Assembly (NCBI RefSeq): GCF_014654205.1
Contig: NZ_BNAW01000007.1
Span: 124,001-188,000, forward strand
Length of the DNA: 64,000 nt
Source of the DNA: Amycolatopsis bullii
GTDB taxonomy: Bacteria; Actinomycetota; Actinomycetes; Mycobacteriales; Pseudonocardiaceae
Direction of reading: 5' to 3'
A program made the translations under genes and the position numbers. The stretch's first letter is position 1. Each line of letters begins with the position of its first letter. The notes below the pieces were generated by a model. It worked only from the letters and a program-made list of their open reading frames with translations. It searched no databases and was not told where the DNA came from. Below, one piece after another: positions 34,406 to 43,285 of the stretch.

Positions 34406-37400
34406 ATGGCGGAGAACGAGCGCGTGGAGGCGGCGGCCGTGTCCCGTCGGCACCTCCTGGCCGCCGGGAGCGGCCTGCTGGCCGGGTTCGGCCTCGCGGC
34501 CGTCCTGCCCGGCGTCGCGTCGGCTGCCCCGGCCGCGTCCGAGAGCCGCAAGAGCGACCTCGCGCTGTTCCGGCCGGTCCAGGTCTCCTCGACCGCCTAC
34601 GCCGCCACCCCCGCCGAGTTCGCCGTCGACGGGCTCGCCCAGGTCGGCGTCCGCGGCTCCGGCTGGCGCGCCGCCCAGGGGGACGGCCAGTGGATCGTCG
34701 TCGACCTGCAGGCGCCATGCGCCATCGAATCGGTCGTGCTCACCTTCGAGGCCCAGCCCGGCGATCCGGCCTTCGACGCCGGCGCTTCCCGTTCCCGCAC
34801 CAGCGGCTTCGAGATCCAGTCCAGCTACGCGACGGCGTTCGACCTCGACGTCTCCGGCGACGGCAAGGCGTGGCGGACCGTGCACCACACCGACGCGGGC
34901 ACCGGCGGTGTCGTGACGATCCCCGTGGCCGTCACCGCGCGCTGGGTCCGCTTCACCGCGAGCCGGCGCTCGACGGCGAACCCCCTGGGCCTCAACGGGT
35001 TCCAGGTCTTCGGCACCAGCCGCGAAGCGCGGCCCGCCGTCCGCGGCTGGACGAGCTTCCCGGTGCGCCCGCACGACGACCCGCCGTCGCTCGCCGTGGC
35101 GGCCGACGGCACCGTGCCGCTCGAATCCGGCTGGGTGCTCACCATGGACGACTGGGCACCCGCCGGCGACGGCAAGACCCTCTCGGGCGCCACGGTGGAC
35201 ACCCGCGGCTGGCTCCCGGCGACCGTGCCCGGCACCGTGCTGGCCTCGCTCGTCGAGCAGGGGCAGCTGCCCGACCCGGTGGCCGGGATGAACAACCTGC
35301 ACGTCCCGGAAGCGCTTTCCCGCCACGCCTGGTGGTACCGCCGCCGCTTCGCCCTGCCGCGGGGCCTGGACACCTCCCCGGGGCGGCACGTCTGGCTGGA
35401 GTTCGACGGCGTCAACCACGAAGCGCAGATCTGGCTCAACGGCGCCGAAATCGCCACCCAGAGCCACCCGTTCGGCCGCGGCGTCCACGACGTCACCGCC
35501 GCGCTGCGCCGCACCGGCGAGCAGGTCCTGGCCGTGAAGATCTCGCCGATGCCGCGGCCCGGCAGCCCCGGCGACAAGGGCGCCGACGGCAGCTCCTGGG
35601 TCGACGCGGGCGGCACGATGTTCGACAACTCGCCGACCTACCTCGCCGTCTCCGGCTGGGACTGGATGCCCGCGGTGCGCGACCGCGCGTCCGGCCTCTG
35701 GGACCACGTCCGCCTGCGCTCCACCGGCGCGGCCGTGCTCGGCGACGTCCGCGTCGACACGAAGGTGCCCGACGCGCACACCGCCGAGGTGACGCTGACC
35801 GTCCCGGTGCGCAACGCGGCCGCGACCGCCCAGCGCGTCAAGGTCACCGCCGCGTTCGGCCCGGTGAACCTGATGGCCACGGTGACGATCCCGGCCGGGC
35901 AGGCCACCGACGTCGTGTTCCCGAAGCAGCGGGTCGAGAACGCGAAGCTGTGGTGGCCCAACGGCTACGGCGACCCGTCCCTGTACGACCTGACGCTGAC
36001 CGCGGCGATCGGCGCCGCCACGAGCGACCGCCGGACGGTCAAGATCGGCCTGCGCGAGATCGGCTACCGGTACGACCAGCCCATCGTCATCTCGGACAGC
36101 CGGGCCACCCAGACCGTCGAGCTGGGCCCGCAGAACGCCCGGTTCGTCCGGATGCAGGGCCTCAAGCGCGCGACGAGCTGGGGTTTCTCGCTCTGGACGA
36201 TGTCCGTGCTGAACGGCTCGGGTCCCGACCTGGCCCAAGGCAAGCCGTCGTCGTCGCAGTCGGTGGCCGACGGGAACCCGCCGGAGCGCGCCTTCGACGG
36301 CGACCCGAACACGCGCTGGACGTCGGAGTACAGCGACAATCAGTGGCTGCAGGTCGACCTCGGCGCCGCGACGGCGTTCGACCGCGTGGTGCTGACCTGG
36401 GAAACCGCTTACGCGGCGACCTTCAAGATCCAGGTGTCGCAGGATGGTGACACCTGGACCGACGCGGCGTCGGTCGACAACAGCCCCAAGCCGCTGACCT
36501 TCCTCGTCAACGGCGTCAAGATATTCGCCCGCGGCGGCAGCTGGGGCTGGGACGAACTGCTGCGCCGGATGCCCGCCGAGCGGGCCGACGCCGTCGTCGC
36601 GATGCACCGCGACATGAACTTCACGCTGATCCGCAACTGGGTCGGGTCGTCGTACCGCCAGGAGCTGTTCGACGCCTGCGACAAGTACGGCATCCTGCTG
36701 TGGAACGAGTTCTGGGACGGCTGGTCGACCGATCCGGCCAACCACGACATCTTCCTGGCGCAGGCGAAGGACACCGTGCTGCGCTACCGCCACCACGCGT
36801 GCGCGGTCGTCTGGTTCGGCTGCAACGAAGGCACCCCGCCGGCGGTGATCGACAACGCGCTGCGCGACCTCGTGCACACCGAAACCGACCTGCTCTACCA
36901 GGGCAACTCCGCGGGCGGCGTGATCACCGGCGACGGCCCGTACTACTGGCAGGACCCGAAGCGGTACTTCACCGGCGAGGCGACCGGCGGGAAGGCCGGG
37001 TTCTGGAGCGAGATCGGGCTGCCGACGGTGTCGGTCGTGGAAAGCATGCGCAACCTCGTCGGCGCGGGTGATCCGGGCTGGCCGATCGGGGCGCCCTGGT
37101 TCCTGCACGACTGGTCCACCAACGGCAACCAGTCGCCGCAGAGCTACCTGGCGGCGATCGACGCGCGGCTGGCGCCGTCGACGAGCCTGGCCGAGTTCTG
37201 CCGCAAGGCGCAGTTCGTCAACTACGAGAGCATGCGCGCCATCTTCGAGGCGTGGAACGCGAAGCTGTGGAACGACGCCACCGGCGTGCTGCTGTGGATG
37301 TCGCACCCGGCGTGGCACAGCACGGTCTGGCAAACCTACGACTACGACCTCGACGTCAACGGCAGTTACTACGGCGCGCGCAAGGGCTGCGAGGCCACGC

Positions 37401-37978
37401 ACGTCCAGGCCGACCTGACGACGTGGCAGGTACGGGTGGTCAACCACACGCCGGGCGCGCTGACCGGCGTGACCGCCACGGCCCGGCTGTACGGCCTGGA
37501 CGGGGCGGCGCTCGGCCCCGCGCAGCAGCAGAAGCTCGACGTGGCCCCGGTTTCGGCCGCGGCCGCGTTCGCGGTCCCGTTCCACGGCGGCCTGCCCGAC
37601 CTGCACCTGCTCCGGCTCACCCTGACCGACGGCCGGGGCACGGTGCTGTCGGAGAACACGTACTGGCGGTACCGGACGGACACGGCGATGCGCGCGCTCA
37701 ACCAGCTGCCGGGCGCGCGCCTGACGACGTCGCTGAAGTCCGACGGCGACGCCTACACCGCGACGATCCGCAACGACGGGCGCACGGTGGCGGCGATGAT
37801 CCGGCTGTCGCTGCGGGAGAAGAACGGCACCGACCGCGTGCTGCCGACCCGCTACGGCGACAACTACTTCTGGCTGCTGCCGGGGGAGACCCGCACGGTC
37901 CGCGTCGAGCCGCGGCGGCGGGTGCCGAACGCGAAACTGCTGGTCGAGGCGTACAACGTGGCGGCGAAACTGATCTAG
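34406..37978 (+). CDS. Secreted GH2 glycosidase with two F5/8C (CBM32) domains
   Basis: A 1190-residue enzyme. The leader has a Tat motif (SRRHLLAAGSG, residues about 12-22). Residues 50-205 form a first F5/8C domain. GH2 sugar-binding and immunoglobulin-like domains follow (HAWWYRRRF, VWLEFDGVNHEAQIWLNG). A second F5/8C domain (about residues 600-695: GKPSSSQSVADGNPPERAFDG) is inserted just before the strand that normally leads into the TIM barrel (FLVNGVKIFARGGSWGWDELL). The proton donor is Glu808 (WFGCNEG) and the likely nucleophile Glu869 (FWSEIGLPT). The family branch resembles exo-beta-glucosaminidase and beta-mannosidase; the exact substrate is uncertain. Confidence 0.9.
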   Translation: MAENERVEAAAVSRRHLLAAGSGLLAGFGLAAVLPGVASAAPAASESRKSDLALFRPVQVSSTAYAATPAEFAVDGLAQVGVRGSGWRAAQGDGQWIVVDLQAPCAIESVVLTFEAQPGDPAFDAGASRSRTSGFEIQSSYATAFDLDVSGDGKAWRTVHHTDAGTGGVVTIPVAVTARWVRFTASRRSTANPLGLNGFQVFGTSREARPAVRGWTSFPVRPHDDPPSLAVAADGTVPLESGWVLTMDDWAPAGDGKTLSGATVDTRGWLPATVPGTVLASLVEQGQLPDPVAGMNNLHVPEALSRHAWWYRRRFALPRGLDTSPGRHVWLEFDGVNHEAQIWLNGAEIATQSHPFGRGVHDVTAALRRTGEQVLAVKISPMPRPGSPGDKGADGSSWVDAGGTMFDNSPTYLAVSGWDWMPAVRDRASGLWDHVRLRSTGAAVLGDVRVDTKVPDAHTAEVTLTVPVRNAAATAQRVKVTAAFGPVNLMATVTIPAGQATDVVFPKQRVENAKLWWPNGYGDPSLYDLTLTAAIGAATSDRRTVKIGLREIGYRYDQPIVISDSRATQTVELGPQNARFVRMQGLKRATSWGFSLWTMSVLNGSGPDLAQGKPSSSQSVADGNPPERAFDGDPNTRWTSEYSDNQWLQVDLGAATAFDRVVLTWETAYAATFKIQVSQDGDTWTDAASVDNSPKPLTFLVNGVKIFARGGSWGWDELLRRMPAERADAVVAMHRDMNFTLIRNWVGSSYRQELFDACDKYGILLWNEFWDGWSTDPANHDIFLAQAKDTVLRYRHHACAVVWFGCNEGTPPAVIDNALRDLVHTETDLLYQGNSAGGVITGDGPYYWQDPKRYFTGEATGGKAGFWSEIGLPTVSVVESMRNLVGAGDPGWPIGAPWFLHDWSTNGNQSPQSYLAAIDARLAPSTSLAEFCRKAQFVNYESMRAIFEAWNAKLWNDATGVLLWMSHPAWHSTVWQTYDYDLDVNGSYYGARKGCEATHVQADLTTWQVRVVNHTPGALTGVTATARLYGLDGAALGPAQQQKLDVAPVSAAAAFAVPFHGGLPDLHLLRLTLTDGRGTVLSENTYWRYRTDTAMRALNQLPGARLTTSLKSDGDAYTATIRNDGRTVAAMIRLSLREKNGTDRVLPTRYGDNYFWLLPGETRTVRVEPRRRVPNAKLLVEAYNVAAKLI

Positions 37979-38317
37979 CCGCGATTTTGTCGAACCCCGC
38001 CGCTAGGCTCGCGGGGCCTGCGAGCGAGGAGTGCCGGTGCGTGGCTGTGGGTCGCGATCCGGAGCGAGTGGAGGGATGCGTGCAGTCCCTCACCGTCCGC
38101 CGACGACCAGCCCGGAGCCGGTGGCGCGGCAGGGAGATCCGGAGGCCGGCAAGCTGGCCGTGCCCCTCCGAGGCGCGTCGGCGCGGCCAGGGAGCCCGGC
38201 CGCCGGACTGGTGACCGGATCCGCCTCACTCGCCGGACCGCTGAATCTCCTCGCCGCTACCCGGTCGCGCGCCGGCCGCCCAACACCCGCGCCAGGGCCC
38301 GCCGAGACCGTGTCAGG
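37979..38317. other. Gap after the GH2 gene, no intact gene seen
   Basis: A short GC stem (CCCCGC at 37995 with GCGGGG at 38011) may terminate the GH2 transcript. The remaining sequence has open frames on both strands but no recognisable protein or ribosome site. It may be decayed sequence that once encoded the missing N-terminal part of the TROVE-like gene. The first copy of a 30-bp direct repeat begins at 38304. Confidence 0.5.
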
Positions 38318-38411
38318 TTGGGCGCCGGCCACCGCCTGCCTGTGGAGGGGTTGGCTCAGCGGCGGCGTGTTGGTGCGCCCGAGACCGTGTCCGGTTTGGG
38401 CGCCGACCACC
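38304..38411 (+). repeat. 30-bp direct repeat pair at the start of the TROVE-like gene
   Basis: GAGACCGTGTC, a short variable part and TTGGGCGCCG followed by CCACC occur at 38304-38333 and again at 38381-38411 with about three differences, including a one-base indel. The 77-bp offset puts the two copies in different frames. This looks like a small tandem duplication or the scar of a rearrangement. Confidence 0.7.
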
Positions 38412-39196
38412 CGCCACCCGCGCGATGGCTCGCCCAGCTCCGCCGCGCCGGCACCCGTCCGCAGGCCGAAACCCTCCTCGCCGCCCTCCCGCTCGTCGAC
38501 CTGCTCGCCCGGCCGGACGGCCTCGCCCGCCTGGAACCTCTGATCCCGCACCTTCCCCTCACCACCCTCCTCGCCCACCTGCGCCGCCTCGACGCGGCCG
38601 GGATCGGGTTCGAGACCGCCATGGCCATCGCCGCGCGGATCGCCGATCCCGCCGATGTCCGCGCCTCCGGCGTCGGGCCGCTGCGGTTCGCCGCGGCCTG
38701 GCTGGGCGTGGACAGCCGGCGGTGGGAACCCGCCCTCGCCGCCGGGGCCCGGCACAGCCTCGACTTCGTCCCGCGGCTGCCCGGGCGCACCCTCGTCATG
38801 ATCGAGCCCGGCAGCGACACCCGGATCGTCTTCGGGCTCGCCCTGGCTCAGCGCTGCGAACACGCCGACGTCGTCCACCCCGGCGGCGGGCGGTTCCCGC
38901 TCGAACCGGGTGAATCACCACTGCACGCCCTGATCCGCTGGCACTCCACGCAACCCCGCACCCCGGCGCCCACCGGGCACGACCGTGTCGTCGTCCTCAC
39001 CGAGCAGTACAGCGAGGACGTGCGCACCGAGGCCCCGCTCTACGTCTGGGAAACCCGACGGCACAGCTCGCACGAGCACGAGCCGGAGTTCCCGGCCGGT
39101 TCGCGGGGCCTCTTCCTCCGCGGGCTCGGCGACGCCTCGTTCCTGATCATCCCCTGGTGGGAGGAGTTCGTCGCCCGCGACCAACGGACATACTGA
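38318..39196 (+). CDS. Truncated Ro60/TROVE-like protein lacking the MIDAS motif
   Basis: An open frame of up to 293 residues; the true start is unclear (TTG 38318, GTG 38342 or GTG 38387). From about residue 55 it follows the C-terminal half of bacterial TROVE (Ro60) proteins: RLEPLIPHLPLTTLLAHLRR, LDAAGIGFETAMAIAARIAD, then LPGRTLVMIEPGSD in place of the usual LVDRSGSM. The vWA-like end is preserved (DRVVVLTEQ, APLYVWETRRH, GLGDASFLIIPW). The large N-terminal RNA-binding HEAT-repeat region is absent, and the MIDAS DxSxS is lost. It could be a pseudogene or a minimal non-metal-binding paralogue. Alignment is from family knowledge. Confidence 0.65.
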   Translation: MGAGHRLPVEGLAQRRRVGAPETVSGLGADHPPPARWLAQLRRAGTRPQAETLLAALPLVDLLARPDGLARLEPLIPHLPLTTLLAHLRRLDAAGIGFETAMAIAARIADPADVRASGVGPLRFAAAWLGVDSRRWEPALAAGARHSLDFVPRLPGRTLVMIEPGSDTRIVFGLALAQRCEHADVVHPGGGRFPLEPGESPLHALIRWHSTQPRTPAPTGHDRVVVLTEQYSEDVRTEAPLYVWETRRHSSHEHEPEFPAGSRGLFLRGLGDASFLIIPWWEEFVARDQRTY

Positions 39197-39248
39197 ATTC
39201 GTCCGCCGCGACGAACGACACCGGCGGCGCCGCGCCTAGCCTCAGGAG

Positions 39249-40889
39249 GTGCTCGTTTCCGTGAACCTGCGCTCGCACACCGGCCTGGGCCGCGTCCTCG
39301 ACGACCTGGGCGGCACGCTCCTGGACCTGGTGCTCGGCGACGGCGACCGCCCGGGCGGCATCGGCGGCGTCGCCATCCACGATCCGCTCGACGAGCCCGC
39401 GCTGCCGCAGAACGCCCTGGTGCTGGGCGTCGGCCTCGCCGAACCGGACGAGGTCGTGCGGCAGCTGCGGACGCTGGCCCGCCACGACGCCGCCGGGCTC
39501 GTGGTGCGCGCCCCGGTCACGGTGACCGCGGCGGTCACGGCCGCCGTCGAGGAGACCGGCGTCGCCCTGCTGAGCCTCGCCCGGGGCGCCTCCTGGGCCC
39601 AGCTCGCCGCCATGCTGCGGTCGCTGCTGGCCGAGGGTGACGTCGGCGACGCCCAGCCGGAGACCCTGGCCGGGCTGCCGTCGGGTGACCTGTTCGCCGT
39701 GGCGAACGCGATCGCCGCGCTGATCGACGCGCCGGTCACCATCGAGGACCGGCGCTCCCGCGTGCTGGCCTTCTCCGGGCGGCAGGACGAAGCCGACCCT
39801 TCACGCGTCGAGACCATCCTGGGGCGGCAGGTGCCCGAACGGTTCTCCCGGATGCTGGCCGACCGCGGGGTGTTCCGCGAGCTCTACCGCAGCGACCAGC
39901 CGGTCCACGTGGACCTCTCCCCGGACATCCCGGAGGGGATCTCGGTGCCGCGGGTCGCGGTCGCGGTCCGGGCCGGCGACGAGGTGCTCGGCTCGATCTG
40001 GGCGGCGGTGCGCGAACCGCTGACCGCCGACCGGACGCAGGCCCTGTGCGACGCGGCCCGCGTGGTGGCGCTGCACCTGCTGCGCGTGCGGGCGGGCGCC
40101 GACGTCGAACGGCGGCTGCGCGCGGACCTGCTGAGCACCGCGCTCGAAGGCGGCCCTGCGGCGCGTGAGGCGCTGAGCCGGCTCGGCCTGGCCGACCAGC
40201 CGGTCGTCGTGCTGGCCCTCGCGGTGCTCGGCAACGGCACGGCCGACGCGGAGCTCGCCGCCGACCGGCAGCGGCTCAGCGACGGGCTGGCGATGCACCT
40301 GAGCGCGGTGCACCCGCGGTGCGCCGCCGCGCTCGTCGGCGACACGGCGTACGGGCTGGTGCCGGTGACGCGCGACTCCGGCGCCGAGCAACGCGCGTTG
40401 CGGATCGCCACGGACTTCCTGGACCGGGTCGGCGACCGCGTCCGCGCGGTGGTCGGCATCGGCCCGGTGGCGCGCAGCGCGGCCGAGCTGCCGGAAGCCC
40501 GCGGCAGCGCGGACCGGGCGTTGCGGGTGCTCCGGTCGGGCAGCGGCGCCGGCCGCCGGGTCGCGCTGCTGGCGGACGTGCACGTCGAGGCCCTGCTGCT
40601 GGAGCTGCAGGACCTGGTCGCGGCCCGCGGCGACCGCCCGACCGGCACGGTCGCCCGCCTCCTCGACTACGACGCGCAGCACCACGCCCACCTGGTCGAG
40701 ACCCTCCGGGCCTGGCTCGACGCCTTCGGCGACGTCATCGCGGCCTCCGCGGCGGTCCACGTGCACCCGAACACCTTCCGCTACCGCCTGCGCCGCCTCG
40801 CCGAGGTCGGCGGCTTCGACATGACGGACCCGGAAGCCCGGTTCGCGGCCATGCTCCAGCTCCGCGTGGTGGCCCCACCCGCCTCCTGA
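39249..40889 (+). CDS. PucR-family transcriptional regulator
   Basis: A 546-residue regulator with the full PucR layout: an N-terminal purine-catabolism domain (residues about 10-125, VLVLGVGLAEP-like strands), a GAF-like middle (DAPVTIEDRRSRVLAFSG), a degenerate GGDEF-like region and a C-terminal helix-turn-helix (AAVHVHPNTFRYRLRRLAEV, near residues 495-515). The recognition segment FRYRLRRL is canonical, unlike that of the regulator at 24788. It is soluble and DNA-binding; the ligand is unknown. GTG 39249 follows AGGAGG. The gene ends 13 bases before a 21-nt repeat array. Confidence 0.9.
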   Translation: MLVSVNLRSHTGLGRVLDDLGGTLLDLVLGDGDRPGGIGGVAIHDPLDEPALPQNALVLGVGLAEPDEVVRQLRTLARHDAAGLVVRAPVTVTAAVTAAVEETGVALLSLARGASWAQLAAMLRSLLAEGDVGDAQPETLAGLPSGDLFAVANAIAALIDAPVTIEDRRSRVLAFSGRQDEADPSRVETILGRQVPERFSRMLADRGVFRELYRSDQPVHVDLSPDIPEGISVPRVAVAVRAGDEVLGSIWAAVREPLTADRTQALCDAARVVALHLLRVRAGADVERRLRADLLSTALEGGPAAREALSRLGLADQPVVVLALAVLGNGTADAELAADRQRLSDGLAMHLSAVHPRCAAALVGDTAYGLVPVTRDSGAEQRALRIATDFLDRVGDRVRAVVGIGPVARSAAELPEARGSADRALRVLRSGSGAGRRVALLADVHVEALLLELQDLVAARGDRPTGTVARLLDYDAQHHAHLVETLRAWLDAFGDVIAASAAVHVHPNTFRYRLRRLAEVGGFDMTDPEARFAAMLQLRVVAPPAS

Positions 40890-40902
40890 CCCGGGCGGAA
40901 AC

Positions 40903-41049
40903 GGGCATCACGCGTGTCCGGAAGGGACACACGCGTGATCGGAGGGGACACACGCGTGTCTGGAGGGGCATCAGCGAGATGCCCGCCCGATCACAGGTGA
41001 TGCCCGCCCAATCACGGGTGATGCCTGCTCGAGCACGCGTGATGCCCCT
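40903..41049. repeat. Seven-unit 21-nt repeat array with palindromic units
   Basis: Seven units of exactly 21 bases run from 40903 to 41049. Units 1-3 read like GGGCATCACGCGTG plus a variable tail; units 5-7 carry the same core as CACGCGTGATGCCC on the opposite strand. Positions 40903-40916 match the reverse complement of 41034-41047 exactly. Each unit approximates the 20-bp palindrome GGGCATCACGCGTGATGCCC, so the transcript could form a long ladder-like hairpin. There are no spacers, so this is not CRISPR. Confidence 0.85.
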
Positions 41050-41140
41050 TTGCGCACAGCGAAAATGCGTTGGCGGACGGGCTGAGCGTCGCTAGCCTTC
41101 GGCGGAACCTGTCCACCGCGGCGATCGAAGGGAGCCGGCC

Positions 41141-41242
41141 GTGCGTTGTCGCGTTGCTGTCGCTCCCCGGTCGCGGTCCGAGGTGATCCTGGTGTCTCCG
41201 CGTTCCCGGTGCCTGCCGCGCGGCTCGCACCGGACTCCGTGA
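41141..41242 (+). CDS. Possible 33-residue leader peptide upstream of the EF-G-like gene
   Basis: GTG 41141 is preceded at six bases by GAAGGGAG, one of the best ribosome sites in the window, and the frame closes at TGA 41240-41242. The peptide is Arg-rich (seven or more Arg) with two Cys and no hydrophobic stretch. It ends 69 bases before a gene for a ribosome-binding GTPase, a position typical of translational attenuators. No anti-terminator structure was worked out, so the role is inferred. Confidence 0.45.
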   Translation: MRCRVAVAPRSRSEVILVSPRSRCLPRGSHRTP

Positions 41243-41311
41243 CGCCCTCCTGAAAAAGCAGTCGCGGGGAATCGCGCCGCCCTGATCACTTCGTCCGCAA
41301 AGGACAAGCTC

Positions 41312-43240
41312 GTGCGCATTCACCTCGTCCGCAACCTCGGCATCCTCGCCCACGTCGACGCGGGCAAGACCACCGTCACCGAACGGATCCTGCACCGCAC
41401 CGGCGCCACCCACAAGACCGGCGAGGTCCACGACGGCACCACCGTCACCGACTTCGACCCGCAGGAACGCGACCGCGGCATCACCATCTTCGCCGCGGCC
41501 GTCAGTTGCACGTGGGCCGGCCACCGGCTCACCCTCATCGACACCCCCGGCCACGTCGACTTCACCGCCGAGGTCGAGCGCTCCCTGCGGGTGCTCGACG
41601 GCGCCGTCGCCGTGTTCGACGCCGTGGCCGGGGTCGAGCCGCAGAGCGAAACCGTGTGGCGGCAGGCCGACCGGCACGGCGTGCCGCGGATCGCGTTCGT
41701 CAACAAGCTCGACCGCGCGGGCGCCGACCTCGACGCCGCCGTCGCTTCGATCCGGGCGCGGCTGCACCCGGCGCCGCTGGTCGTGCAGCTGCCGATCGGG
41801 CGCGAGGACGGCTTCACCGGCGTCATCGACCTGCTGCGCTTGCCGGAGGACGCCTCGGCCGAGGCCCGGCGACGGCGCCGGGTGCTGGAGGAGGCCGTCG
41901 CCGAGCTGCACCCGGTGGCCCTCGACGAGTTCTGCGCCACCGGCATCATCACGGCGGAGACCCTCGAAAAGGCGCTGCGGGAGCTGACCCTCAGCGGCGA
42001 GGGGCTCGTCGTGCTGTGCGGCGCGGCCTACCGCGACCGCGGGATCGAGCCGCTGCTCGACGCCGTCGTCGCGTACCTGCCCTCGCCCGCCGACGTCCCG
42101 CCGGTGCGGCCCGACCGGCCCGCCGACCCGGCGGCGCCGCTGGCCGCGCTGGTGTTCAAGGTCGTCTCGACGGCCACGGGACGGCTGACCTACCTGCGGG
42201 TGTACTCGGGAACGCTGCGGAAGGGCGACCACGTGACCGACGCGGGACGCACCGAACGCGTCGCGCGCGTGCTGCGGGTGCAAGCGGCTCGGTACTCCGA
42301 AGTGGACAGTGCGGTGGCCGGCGACATCGTCGCGGTGGCCGGGCCGAAGGCGGCGCGCGTCGGCGCCACCCTCTGCGCGCCCGGCGCCCCGGTGGTGCTG
42401 GAGCCGCCGGTGACGGCGGACCCGGTGGTCTCGGTGGCGGTCGAGGCCCGGCGCGACGGCGACCGGCTCACCTCGGCGCTGGCCCGGCTGGCCGAGGAGG
42501 ACCCGTCGCTGGTCGTGCGGGTCGATCCGGAGACCGGGCAGACGGTCCTGTCCGGGCTGGGCGAACTGCACCTGGAGGTGGCGGTGGAGAAGCTGCGGCG
42601 GGACCGGGGCCTCGAGGTCGCGGTGGGCCGTCCTTCGGTGGCGTACCGCGAGACGGTGGTCAGCGGGGTGACCGGGCTGGTCTACCGCCACGTCAAGCAG
42701 GACGGCGGGGCCGGCCAGTTCGCCCACGTGGTCCTCGACGTCGCCCCCTCGGAGGAGGAGGGCTTCGAGTTCGCCTCGGCCGTCGTCGGCGGCCGGGTGC
42801 CGCGGGAGTACGTCCGCGCGGTCGAGGCCGGCTGCCGGGACGCCCTGGAAGAGGGACCGCTGGGCGGGCACCCGGTGACGGGCCTGCGCGTGACGCTGAC
42901 CGACGGGGCGACGCACCCGAAGGACTCGTCGGACCTGGCGTTCCGCACGGCGGGCCGGCTCGGGCTGCGGGAAGCGCTGCGCGCGTGCGCGGTGCACCTG
43001 CTCGAGCCGGTGGCCGAGGTCGTCGTGACGGTTCCGTCCGACGCGGTCGGCGGCGTCCTCGGCGACCTCGCGGCCCGCCGGGGCCGGGTGGCCGGTTCGG
43101 CGGTCCGGCAGGGCACGGCGGTGGTGACGGCGACGGTGCCGGTGGCGGAGCTGTTCGGCTACGCGACCCGCTTGCGCAGCCGCACGCAGGGCCGCGGCAC
43201 GTTCACGGCCCGCCCGGTGGGCTTCGCGCCGGTGCCGTGA
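41312..43240 (+). CDS. EF-G-like translational GTPase
   Basis: A 642-residue ribosome-associated GTPase. The G1 motif AHVDAGKTT is at residues 13-21, G2 is in RDRGITI, G3 is DTPGH and G4 NKLD. Domains II-V follow, including [14 protein letters not shown] in domain III and [16 protein letters not shown] in domain IV. At about 640 residues it is shorter than housekeeping EF-G (about 700) and similar in length to ribosomal-protection proteins, but the switch I region resembles EF-G more than Tet(M). It is probably a second EF-G-like factor or a ribosome-protection/rescue factor. GTG 41312 follows AAAGGA. Confidence 0.88.
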   Translation: MRIHLVRNLGILAHVDAGKTTVTERILHRTGATHKTGEVHDGTTVTDFDPQERDRGITIFAAAVSCTWAGHRLTLIDTPGHVDFTAEVERSLRVLDGAVAVFDAVAGVEPQSETVWRQADRHGVPRIAFVNKLDRAGADLDAAVASIRARLHPAPLVVQLPIGREDGFTGVIDLLRLPEDASAEARRRRRVLEEAVAELHPVALDEFCATGIITAETLEKALRELTLSGEGLVVLCGAAYRDRGIEPLLDAVVAYLPSPADVPPVRPDRPADPAAPLAALVFKVVSTATGRLTYLRVYSGTLRKGDHVTDAGRTERVARVLRVQAARYSEVDSAVAGDIVAVAGPKAARVGATLCAPGAPVVLEPPVTADPVVSVAVEARRDGDRLTSALARLAEEDPSLVVRVDPETGQTVLSGLGELHLEVAVEKLRRDRGLEVAVGRPSVAYRETVVSGVTGLVYRHVKQDGGAGQFAHVVLDVAPSEEEGFEFASAVVGGRVPREYVRAVEAGCRDALEEGPLGGHPVTGLRVTLTDGATHPKDSSDLAFRTAGRLGLREALRACAVHLLEPVAEVVVTVPSDAVGGVLGDLAARRGRVAGSAVRQGTAVVTATVPVAELFGYATRLRSRTQGRGTFTARPVGFAPVP

Positions 43241-43245
43241 GCCAA

Positions 43246-43281
43246 GGGTGGCGAGCCGGAAATGGTTCCGGCTCGCCACCC
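43246..43281. terminator. Bidirectional hairpin terminator, 16-bp stem
   Basis: Arms 43246-43261 and 43266-43281 are perfectly complementary over 16 bp with loop ATGG. It lies between the EF-G-like gene (plus) and the aminotransferase gene (minus), six and five bases from their stops. Confidence 0.9.
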
Positions 43282-43285
43282 GTCC

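Noticed and set aside
35311..35324. GGAAGCGCTTTCC, similar to the operator at 7585
   Set aside because: It lies deep inside the GH2 coding region and follows from ordinary codons, so it is taken as chance.
40903..41049. The regular 21-nt repeats considered as a CRISPR array
   Set aside because: Units are directly adjacent with no spacers, diverge from one another, and no cas gene is present.
41312..43240. Naming the GTPase a tetracycline-resistance Tet(M)/OtrA protein
   Set aside because: Length fits, but the switch I and domain IV segments look more like EF-G; resistance cannot be claimed from the sequence.
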